This document shows, one piece after another, positions 57,062 to 64,000 of a stretch of 64,000 nt of DNA. Below the pieces are notes generated by a model. The model ran no database searches and was not told the origin of the DNA. It saw nothing but the letters and a program-made list of their open reading frames with translations. The number at the start of each line of letters is the position of its first letter. The stretch's first letter is position 1. Made by a program: the position numbers and the translations under genes. The stretch comes from Streptomyces marianii (GTDB taxonomy: Bacteria > Actinomycetota > Actinomycetes > Streptomycetales > Streptomycetaceae): contig NZ_VAWE01000001.1 in NCBI RefSeq assembly GCF_005795905.1, positions 4,701,001 through 4,765,000 on the forward strand. The letters run 5' to 3'.

Positions 57062-58777
57062 ATGCCGCCCACGGAGCCCGCCCCGCTGCGGATCGGGAAC
57101 GCGTCCGGCTTCTACGGCGACCGTTTCGACGCCGTGCGCGAGATGCTCACCGGCGGCGAACTGGACGTCCTCACCGGGGACTACCTGGCGGAACTGACCA
57201 TGCTGATCCTCGGCAGGGACCGGATGAAGGACCCGCGCCTCGGGTACGCCCGGACCTTCCTGCGCCAGCTGGAGGAGGGCCTCGGTCTGGCGCACGAGCG
57301 CGGTGTGCGGATCGTCGCCAACGCGGGCGGGCTGAACCCCTCCGGTCTCGCCGACGCCGTGCGCGAACTCGCCGCCCGGGTCGGGGTCCCCGTGCGCGTC
57401 GCCCATGTCGAGGGCGACGACCTCACCGAGCGCTTCCCCGGCGCGCTGGCCGCCAACGCCTACCTCGGCGGGGGCGGGATCGCCGCCTGCCTGGCGGAGG
57501 GCGCGGACGTCGTCGTCACCGGCCGGGTCACCGACGCCGCACTCGTCACCGGGCCCGCGCAGTGGCACTTCGGCTGGGGGCCGGAGGACCACGACGCCCT
57601 CGCCGGCGCCGTCGTCGCCGGCCACGTCCTGGAGTGCGGCACGCAGGCGACGGGCGGCAACTACGCCTTCTTCGCCGACGAGCGCTACGCCGGCCGGGAC
57701 CTGCGCCGCCCCGGGTTCCCCCTCGCGGAACTCCACGCCGACGGCAGCAGCGTCATCACCAAGCACCCCGGCACCGGCGGTTTCGTGGACACCGGGACGG
57801 TCACCGCCCAGCTGCTGTACGAGACGGGCGGAGCGCGGTACGCGGGCCCCGACGTCACCGCGCGCCTGGACACCGTACGGCTCACCCAGGACGGCCCGGA
57901 CCGGGTCCGGGTGTCGGGCGTGCGCGGCGAGGCGCCGCCGCCGGACCTCAAGACCGGCCTCAACCGCCTCGGCGGCTGGCGCAACGAGGTGGTGTTCGTG
58001 CTGACCGGGCTCGACATCGACGCCAAGGCGCGGCTCGTGCGCGAGCAGATCGAGGACGCCTTCGGCCGCGCCGGGGCGCGCCCGGCGGAGGTCCGCTGGG
58101 AACTGGCCCGCACCGACCGGCCGGACGCCGCCACCGAGGAGACCGCGAGCGCGCTGCTGCGGCTGGTCGTGCGCGACCGCGACGCGGAGGCCGTCGGCCG
58201 GGTCGTCAGCGGGGCGGCCGTCGAGACGGCCCTGGGCGGCTACCCGGGCTTCCATGTGACCGCCCCGCCGGGGAAGGGCGCGCCCTACGGGGTGTTCGAG
58301 GCGGCGTACGTGGACGCGGGGTCGGTCGCGCACACCGCCGTGCTCGACGACGGGCGGCGGCTGCCGGTTCCGGCGGCCCCGCGCACCCGCGTGCTGGAGC
58401 CCGTTCCGGAACCGCCGCTGCCAGAGTCGCCGCCGGCCGGCGCGAGGACCCGCCGCGCCCCCCTCGGCCTGGTCGCGGGTGCCCGGAGCGGCGACAAGGG
58501 CGGTGACGCGAACATCGGGGTGTGGGTCCGTGACGACGAGGAGTGGCGCTGGCTGGCGCACGAGCTGACCGTGGAGCGGCTGCGCGAACTCCTGCCGGAG
58601 ACCGCGGGGCTGCCCGTCGTACGCCATGTCCTGCCGAACCTGCGGGCGCTGAACTTCACCGTAGAGGGGCTGCTGGGCGAGGGCGTCGCCGCCCAGGCCC
58701 GCTTCGATCCGCAGGCGAAGGGCCTGGGGGAGTGGCTGCGGTCCCGGCACGTGGACGTCCCGGAGAGCCTGCTGTGA
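57062..58777 (+). CDS. AtuA-like (DUF1446) protein
   Basis: A 571-residue cytoplasmic protein of the acyclic-terpene-utilization AtuA family. Conserved blocks are RIGNASGFYGDRFDAVREML at the N-terminus, DVLTGDYLAELTMLILGRDR, GVRIVANAGGLNP, GRVTDAALVTGPAQWHFGW, ATGGNYAFFAD and a C-terminal domain with LVAGARSGDKGGDANIGVWV. The protein is required for citronellol/geraniol breakdown in Pseudomonas, but its exact reaction is unresolved. Here it precedes the carboxylase pair, matching the atu/liu-type context. Confidence 0.9.
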   Translation: MPPTEPAPLRIGNASGFYGDRFDAVREMLTGGELDVLTGDYLAELTMLILGRDRMKDPRLGYARTFLRQLEEGLGLAHERGVRIVANAGGLNPSGLADAVRELAARVGVPVRVAHVEGDDLTERFPGALAANAYLGGGGIAACLAEGADVVVTGRVTDAALVTGPAQWHFGWGPEDHDALAGAVVAGHVLECGTQATGGNYAFFADERYAGRDLRRPGFPLAELHADGSSVITKHPGTGGFVDTGTVTAQLLYETGGARYAGPDVTARLDTVRLTQDGPDRVRVSGVRGEAPPPDLKTGLNRLGGWRNEVVFVLTGLDIDAKARLVREQIEDAFGRAGARPAEVRWELARTDRPDAATEETASALLRLVVRDRDAEAVGRVVSGAAVETALGGYPGFHVTAPPGKGAPYGVFEAAYVDAGSVAHTAVLDDGRRLPVPAAPRTRVLEPVPEPPLPESPPAGARTRRAPLGLVAGARSGDKGGDANIGVWVRDDEEWRWLAHELTVERLRELLPETAGLPVVRHVLPNLRALNFTVEGLLGEGVAAQARFDPQAKGLGEWLRSRHVDVPESLL

Positions 58778-58958
58778 CCCGTGCCCCCTCTCGCGGCGCC
58801 CGCCGTCCGGCCCCCTCGGCCCCGAGCGGGCCGGACACCGCCGCACCGTGCCGGGCCACCGGGCCGTTCTCCCCGGGCGCCGCCCGGCGCGCTCTCCCGC
58901 CCGTGTACCGCAGCCCGTACCGCAAGCCCGCACCGCACCCCGCACCGGAGGTGACCCC

Positions 58959-60560
58959 GTGACCGTCCTCGCCAGCGCGCTCGACAGCGCGTCCCCCGAC
59001 CACGCCGCCCACCGGGAGGCCATGCTCGCCCGGCTCGACGCGCTCGGGGCCGAGCACGCCAAGGCCCTCGCCGGTGGTGGCGAGAAGTACACCGCACGGC
59101 ACCGCAAGCGGGGCAAACTCCTGGCCCGGGAGCGGATCGAGCTGCTCCTCGACGCCGACACCCCGTTCCTGGAGCTGTCGCCGCTCGCCGCCTGGGGCAG
59201 CGACTACCCCGTCGGTGCGTCCGTCGTCACCGGCATCGGCACGGTCGAGGGCGTCGAGTGCCTGATCACCGCCAACGACCCGACCGTGCGCGGTGGCGCC
59301 AGCAACCCCTGGACGCTGAAGAAGATCCTCCGCGCGAACGAGATCGCGTTCGCCAACCGGCTGCCGGTGGTCAGCCTCGTCGAGTCCGGCGGTGCGGACC
59401 TCCCGTCCCAGAAGGAGATCTTCATCCCGGGCGGGGCGCTCTTCCGCGACCTCACCCGGCTGTCCGCCGCCGGGATCCCCACGATCGCGGTGGTCTTCGG
59501 CAACTCCACCGCCGGCGGGGCGTACGTCCCCGGCATGTCCGACCACGCCGTCATGATCAAGGAGCGGTCGAAGGTCTTCCTCGGTGGGCCGCCGCTGGTG
59601 AAGATGGCCACGGGCGAGGAGAGCGACGACGAGTCCCTCGGCGGCGCCGAGATGCACGCCCGGACATCCGGACTGGCCGACCACTACGCCGTGGACGAGT
59701 ACGACGCCGTCCGCCACGCCCGCCGGATCGTCGCGCGCCTCAACCACCGCAAGGCGCACCCCGCTCCGGCAGCCCCGGCCGCACCGCCCGCGTACGACGA
59801 GGAGGAGCTCCTCGGCATCGTCCCCGAGGACCTGAAGACCCCGTTCGACCCGCGCGAGGTCATCGCCCGGATCGTCGACGGCTCCGACTTCGACGAGTTC
59901 AAGCCGCTGTACGGCCCGAGCCTGGTCACCGGCTGGGCCCGGCTCCACGGCCATCCCGTCGGCATCCTCGCCAACGCGCAGGGCGTGCTGTTCAGCGCCG
60001 AGTCGCAGAAGGCCGCCCAGTTCATCCAGCTTGCCAACCAGCGCGACATCCCGCTGGTCTTCCTGCACAACACCACCGGCTACATGGTCGGCAGGGAGTA
60101 CGAGCAGGGCGGCATCATCAAGCACGGCGCCATGATGATCAACGCGGTCTCCAACTCGAAGGTCCCGCACCTGTCGGTCCTGATGGGCGCCTCGTACGGC
60201 GCCGGCCACTACGGGATGTGCGGCCGGGCGTACGACCCGCGCTTCCTCTTCGCCTGGCCCAGCGCCAAGTCCGCCGTGATGGGCCCGCAGCAGCTCGCCG
60301 GCGTCCTCTCGATCGTCGCCCGCGCCTCGGCCGCCGCGAAGGGGCAGCCTTACGACGAGGAGGCCGACGCGGGGCTGCGCGCGATGGTCGAGCAGCAGAT
60401 CGAGACGGAGTCGCTGCCGATGTTCCTCTCCGGGCGGCTGTACGACGACGGCGTCATCGACCCGCGTGACACCCGCACGGTGCTCGGCATGTGCCTGTCC
60501 GCCATCCACACGGCCCCGGTCGAAGGCGCGCGCGGCGGCTTCGGCGTCTTCAGGATGTGA
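58959..60560 (+). CDS. acyl-CoA carboxylase carboxyltransferase (beta) subunit, MCC/GCC type
   Basis: A 533-residue carboxyltransferase from GTG 58959 behind cggaggtg. The N-terminal half carries the acyl-CoA pocket segments NDPTVRGGASNPWTLKKILR and FGNSTAGGAYVPGMSDHAVM. The C-terminal half carries LHNTTGYMVGREYEQGGIIK and MGASYGAGHYGMCGRAYDPR. These latter motifs are those of 3-methylcrotonyl- and geranyl-CoA carboxylases, not propionyl-CoA carboxylases, so a beta-methyl-branched enoyl-CoA is the expected substrate. A 181-bp GC-rich gap separates it from the AtuA-like gene; the alpha subunit follows after 7 bp. Confidence 0.92.
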   Translation: MTVLASALDSASPDHAAHREAMLARLDALGAEHAKALAGGGEKYTARHRKRGKLLARERIELLLDADTPFLELSPLAAWGSDYPVGASVVTGIGTVEGVECLITANDPTVRGGASNPWTLKKILRANEIAFANRLPVVSLVESGGADLPSQKEIFIPGGALFRDLTRLSAAGIPTIAVVFGNSTAGGAYVPGMSDHAVMIKERSKVFLGGPPLVKMATGEESDDESLGGAEMHARTSGLADHYAVDEYDAVRHARRIVARLNHRKAHPAPAAPAAPPAYDEEELLGIVPEDLKTPFDPREVIARIVDGSDFDEFKPLYGPSLVTGWARLHGHPVGILANAQGVLFSAESQKAAQFIQLANQRDIPLVFLHNTTGYMVGREYEQGGIIKHGAMMINAVSNSKVPHLSVLMGASYGAGHYGMCGRAYDPRFLFAWPSAKSAVMGPQQLAGVLSIVARASAAAKGQPYDEEADAGLRAMVEQQIETESLPMFLSGRLYDDGVIDPRDTRTVLGMCLSAIHTAPVEGARGGFGVFRM

Positions 60561-60567
60561 GGCCCCG

Positions 60568-62529
60568 ATGATCGAAACCCTGCTCGTCGCCAACCGCGGT
60601 GAGATCGCCTGCCGGGTGTTCCGCACCTGCCGGGAGCTCGGTATCGCGACGGTCGCCGTCTACGCCGACCCCGACGAGGGCGCGCTGCACACCCGGGAGG
60701 CCGACACCGCCGTACGGCTGCCGGGCGCCGCGCCCGCCGACACCTATCTGCGCGGCGACCTGATCGTGAAGGCGGCGCTCGCGGCCGGCGCGGACGCCGT
60801 CCACCCCGGCTACGGATTCCTGTCCGAGAACGCCGACTTCGCCCGGGAGGTCATCGGCGCGGGACTGACGTGGGTCGGGCCGCCCCCGGAGGCCGTCGAG
60901 GCGATGGCGTCCAAGACCCGCGCCAAGGAGCTGATGGGGATCGCCCCGCTCGCGGCGGACGCGGTCACCGAGGACGACCTGCCCGTGCTGGTGAAGGCGG
61001 CGGCCGGCGGCGGCGGTCGCGGTATGCGCGTCGTCCGGGAGCTGGGCGCGCTCCGGGACGAGCTGGCGGCCGCCCGGGCCGAGGCGCTGAGCGCCTTCGG
61101 GGACGGCGAGGTCTTCGTCGAGCCGTACGTCGAGGGCGGCCGCCATGTCGAGGTGCAGATCCTCGCCGACGCCCACGGCACGGTGTGGGCGCTGGGCACC
61201 CGGGACTGCTCGCTGCAGCGCCGCCACCAGAAGGTCGTCGAGGAGGCGCCCGCGCCCGGGCTGGGTCCCGAACTGACCTCCCGGCTGGAGGAGATGGCCG
61301 TCCGGGCGGCGCGGGCCACGGACTACCGGGGCGCCGGCACGGTCGAGTTCCTCGTGGTCGGCGACCGGGCGCACTTCCTGGAGATGAACACCCGGCTCCA
61401 GGTGGAACACCCCGTCACCGAGGCGGTGTTCGGCGTCGACCTGGTGGCCCTGCAGATCGCGGTCGCGGAGGGCGGCGCCCTGCCGCCCGCGCCGCCCGCA
61501 CCGCGCGGCCACGCCGTCGAGGCCCGGCTGTACGCCGAGGACCCGTCCCGCTCCTGGGCTCCGCAGGCGGGCCGGCTCCACACGCTGTCCTTCCCGGCCG
61601 CCCGACCGGGGGACGGTGCCGCGGAGCCGCGGCCGTGGACGCGGATCGACGCCGGGTACGGCGAAGGCGACCGGATCGGCGTCCACTACGACGCGATGAT
61701 CGCCAAGGTCGTCGTCTGGGCGCCCACCCGGCGGGAGGCCGTGCGCCGGCTCGCGGGCGATCTGGCGAGGGGGACGATCCACGGTCCCGTCACGAACCGT
61801 CGGCTGCTCGTCCGGTCCCTGCGGCACCCCGAGTTCGCCGCGGCGCGGATGGACACCGGCTTCTTCGACCGGCATCTGCCCGCGCTGACCGCGGCGGAGG
61901 ACGGCGAGGAACTCGCCGCGCTCGCCGCGGCCCTGGCGGACGCCGCCGCCCGGCGGGCCGACGGCGGCGCGGCCGGCACGACCGCCCGTCACGGCGGCTG
62001 GCGCAACCTTCCCTCGCAGCCCCAGGTGAAGCGCTATCGGGGCCGTGACGCCGAGCACGAGGTCCGCTACCGCGTCACCCGCCGGGGCACACAGGCCGAG
62101 GGCTTCCCCGGCGTACGGGTCCGGCAGGCCGCCCCGGACGCCGTACGGCTCGAGGTCGACGGTGTGGAACGCGAGTTCCGGGTCACCGTCCACGAGGGCG
62201 ACCTGATCCACGTCGACACCCCGACCTCGGCCCACACGCTCACCCGGCTGTCCCGCTTCCCCGACCCCACCGCCCAGCGCGAGCCCGGTTCGCTGCTCGC
62301 CCCCATGCCCGGCACGGTCGTCCGGGTCGCCGAGGGGCTCGCCCCCGGCACCGCGGTCACCGCCGGCCAGCCGCTCGTCTGGCTGGAGGCGATGAAGATG
62401 GAGCACCGCATCACCGCTCCCGCCTCCGGCACCCTCACCGCGCTCCACGCCGCCCCCGGCCGCCAGGTCGAGGTCGGTGCCCTTCTCGCCGTCGTCCATG
62501 CCGCAGCACAGGAGGAGCACACATCATGA
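60568..62529 (+). CDS. biotin carboxylase / biotin carrier fusion (acyl-CoA carboxylase alpha)
   Basis: A 653-residue protein that carboxylates its own biotin with bicarbonate and ATP. Biotin carboxylase occupies residues 1-450: LLVANRGEIACRVFRTCREL, HPGYGFLSENADFAREV, KAAAGGGGRGMRVVREL, RDCSLQRRHQKVVEEAPAPG and FLEMNTRLQVEHPVTEAVFG. The biotinyl domain at the C-terminus has EAMKMEHRI with the biotin lysine at residue 610. It overlaps the acyl-CoA dehydrogenase gene by four bases. It partners the adjacent carboxyltransferase. Confidence 0.94.
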   Translation: MIETLLVANRGEIACRVFRTCRELGIATVAVYADPDEGALHTREADTAVRLPGAAPADTYLRGDLIVKAALAAGADAVHPGYGFLSENADFAREVIGAGLTWVGPPPEAVEAMASKTRAKELMGIAPLAADAVTEDDLPVLVKAAAGGGGRGMRVVRELGALRDELAAARAEALSAFGDGEVFVEPYVEGGRHVEVQILADAHGTVWALGTRDCSLQRRHQKVVEEAPAPGLGPELTSRLEEMAVRAARATDYRGAGTVEFLVVGDRAHFLEMNTRLQVEHPVTEAVFGVDLVALQIAVAEGGALPPAPPAPRGHAVEARLYAEDPSRSWAPQAGRLHTLSFPAARPGDGAAEPRPWTRIDAGYGEGDRIGVHYDAMIAKVVVWAPTRREAVRRLAGDLARGTIHGPVTNRRLLVRSLRHPEFAAARMDTGFFDRHLPALTAAEDGEELAALAAALADAAARRADGGAAGTTARHGGWRNLPSQPQVKRYRGRDAEHEVRYRVTRRGTQAEGFPGVRVRQAAPDAVRLEVDGVEREFRVTVHEGDLIHVDTPTSAHTLTRLSRFPDPTAQREPGSLLAPMPGTVVRVAEGLAPGTAVTAGQPLVWLEAMKMEHRITAPASGTLTALHAAPGRQVEVGALLAVVHAAAQEEHTS

Positions 62530-63659
62530 GCACGATCATAGAAAGCGAAGAGCGGACGGCGCTGCGCGCCGCGGTCGCGGCCCTCGGGAAGCGGCACGGC
62601 CGCGACCACGACCGCGAGGCGCTGTGGGCCGAGGCCGCCAAGCTGGGCTATCTCGGGGTCAACCTCCCGGAGGAGTACGGCGGCGGGGGCGGCGGCATGG
62701 CCGAGCTGTCCATCGTGCTGGAGGAGCTCGGCGCCGCCGGCTGCCCCCTGCTGATGATGGTGGTCTCGCCCGCCATCTGCGGCACCGTCATCGCCCGGTT
62801 CGGCACCGAGGAGCAGCGCCGCGCGTGGCTCCCGGGTCTCGCCGACGGCACCCGCACGATGGCGTTCGGCATCACCGAGCCGGACGCCGGTTCCAACTCG
62901 CACCGGATCACCACGACCGCGCGGCGCACGGAGGGCGGCTGGGTCCTCTCCGGCCGCAAGGTGTTCATCTCCGGCGTCGACATCGCCGACGCGACGCTCA
63001 TCGTGGGCCGCACCGAGGACGCACGGACGGGGAAGCTGAAGCCGTGCCTGTTCGTCGTCCCGCGGGACGCGCCGGGCTTCGGCCGCTCGCAGATCGACAT
63101 GGAACTGCACGCGCAGGAGAAGCAGTTCGAGCTGGTCCTCGACGACGTGGAGCTGCCCGGGGACGCGCTGGTGGGCGAGGAGGACGCCGGACTGCTCCAG
63201 CTGTTCGCCGGACTCAACCCGGAGCGCATCATGACGGCGGCGTTCGCGATCGGCATGGGGCGCTACGCACTGTCACGCGCCGTGGAGTACGCGAAGGAGC
63301 GGCAGGTCTGGAAGGCGCCCATCGGCGCCCACCAGGCCATCGCGCACCCCCTCGCCCAGGCGCACATCGAGCTGGAACTCGCCCGGCTGATGATGCAGAA
63401 GGCCGCGGCGCTGTACGACGCGGGCGACGACGCGGGCGCCGGCGAGGCCGCCAACATGGCCAAGTACGCGGCGGGAGAAGCCTGTGTGAGGGCCGTCGAC
63501 CAGTCCGTCCACACGCTCGGCGGCAACGGCCTCACCCGCGAGTACGGTCTCGCGTCCCTGGTCACCGCCGCCCGGGTCGCCCGGATCGCCCCGGTGAGCC
63601 GCGAAATGGTGCTGAACTTCGTGTCCCACCAGTCCCTGGGTCTCCCCAAGTCGTACTGA
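62526..63659 (+). CDS. acyl-CoA dehydrogenase
   Basis: A 377-residue flavoenzyme that introduces the alpha-beta double bond into an acyl-CoA. Signature 1 is AFGITEPDAGSNSHRITTTA near residue 120. The C-terminal part has HTLGGNGLTREYGLASLV with the likely catalytic Glu in REYGL near residue 340, plus AGEACVRAVDQSVH for FAD binding. ATGA coupling to the carboxylase alpha gene indicates the same operon. In an Atu/Liu-like scheme its product would be the carboxylase substrate. Confidence 0.93.
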   Translation: MSTIIESEERTALRAAVAALGKRHGRDHDREALWAEAAKLGYLGVNLPEEYGGGGGGMAELSIVLEELGAAGCPLLMMVVSPAICGTVIARFGTEEQRRAWLPGLADGTRTMAFGITEPDAGSNSHRITTTARRTEGGWVLSGRKVFISGVDIADATLIVGRTEDARTGKLKPCLFVVPRDAPGFGRSQIDMELHAQEKQFELVLDDVELPGDALVGEEDAGLLQLFAGLNPERIMTAAFAIGMGRYALSRAVEYAKERQVWKAPIGAHQAIAHPLAQAHIELELARLMMQKAAALYDAGDDAGAGEAANMAKYAAGEACVRAVDQSVHTLGGNGLTREYGLASLVTAARVARIAPVSREMVLNFVSHQSLGLPKSY

Positions 63660-63704
63660 CAGGGGCGATTCTGGCGACCACGACACGACCGTGAAGGGGC
63701 TGCC

Positions 63705-64000
63705 ATGGTGATGCACAGCGAGTACGCGGACGTTCCGTCCCTCTCCGTCCCGATCCACGAAGCCGTCCTGGGCCGAGCCGCCGAGTACGGCGACACCGTC
63801 GCCCTGATCGACGGGGCCGGCGGGACGACGCTCACGTACGCCCAGCTCGACACGTACCACCGCAGGCTCGCAGCGGCGTTCGCCGACGCGGGCGTCCGCA
63901 AGGGCGATGTGCTCGCCCTGCACAGCCCCAACACGATCGCCTACCCGACGGTCTTCTACGCCGCCACCCGCGCCGGGGCGTCCGTCACCACCGTCCATCC
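63705..64000 (+). CDS. AMP-forming acyl-CoA synthetase (4-coumarate-CoA-ligase-like), cut by the window end
   Basis: ATG 63705 behind gtgaagggg opens a frame of 98 residues that continues past the window. It reads MVMHSEYADVPSLSVPIHEA, ALIDGAGGTTLTYAQLD, LAAAFADAGVRKGDVLALHS and PNTIAYPTVFYAATRAGASV, the usual N-terminal part of plant-4CL-like AMP-dependent ligases. The catalytic motifs lie beyond the edge. It would activate the acid that enters the pathway encoded upstream. Confidence 0.85.
   Translation, partial: MVMHSEYADVPSLSVPIHEAVLGRAAEYGDTVALIDGAGGTTLTYAQLDTYHRRLAAAFADAGVRKGDVLALHSPNTIAYPTVFYAATRAGASVTTVH

Overview
The window is a high-GC actinobacterial chromosome segment, almost certainly Streptomyces. 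GC is very high with strong third-position bias, GTG and TTG starts are frequent, menaquinone is made by the futalosine route (mqnB, mqnD), and typical Streptomyces families are present (DUF2771 lipoprotein, DUF3027, DUF2530, DUF4360, TIGR03084, MmyB-type and GlxA-type regulators). All assignments come from reading the sequence; no database search was run.

Layout. 1-12.5 kb is a conserved-looking core block: a 48-bp tandem repeat, a HAD hydrolase, a small membrane protein, a cold-shock protein, a DUF2771-mqnB-mqnD operon, an MFS permease, a DUF3027 protein and a large sacsin-like ATPase. A decayed MFS gene, an MmyB-type regulator and a 160-bp MITE-like element interrupt it. 12.5-15.8 kb looks acquired: a MITE end fragment, a secreted repeat protein (seven apparent propeller blades plus an aerolysin-like tail) and a GlxA-type regulator. 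16-24.4 kb returns to housekeeping genes: a CtpE-type P-ATPase, DUF2530, an NCS2 purine permease, an RHH protein, a MarR-MFS pair, thpR and a 29-residue membrane peptide.

24.4-38.4 kb is a scrambled accessory region. It holds an aldo-keto reductase with an inverted N-terminal fragment of itself, two truncated small genes joined tail to tail, a family-2 glycosyltransferase and a 3' tRNA-Ser fragment that looks like an integration scar. Next comes a nested IS island (about 28.5-37.9 kb). An ISAzo13-type transposase occurs there as two inverted 1,736-bp blocks with matching boundaries. An IS256-type transposase occurs as two direct 887-bp half copies. Between them lies a two-gene cargo: a ThDP-dependent acetolactate-synthase-like enzyme and a carboxymuconolactone-decarboxylase-family protein. 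IS1182 and epimerase remnants flank it.

38.6-64 kb is mostly intact again: CBS and antitoxin-like proteins, a GDSL hydrolase, a TetR-controlled DrrAB-type ABC exporter, a DUF4360 protein, an intact IS30 element bounded by CTAG, serC, a large FAD/Fe-S oxidoreductase, a Uma2 protein, two HAD hydrolases, a blasticidin-S-deaminase-like cytidine deaminase, a frameshifted LysR gene beside an EamA transporter, and finally a catabolic operon. That operon (TIGR03084, AtuA-like, carboxylase beta, carboxylase alpha with biotin carrier, acyl-CoA dehydrogenase, CoA ligase) runs off the right edge. It probably activates, desaturates and carboxylates a branched or terpenoid acyl-CoA.
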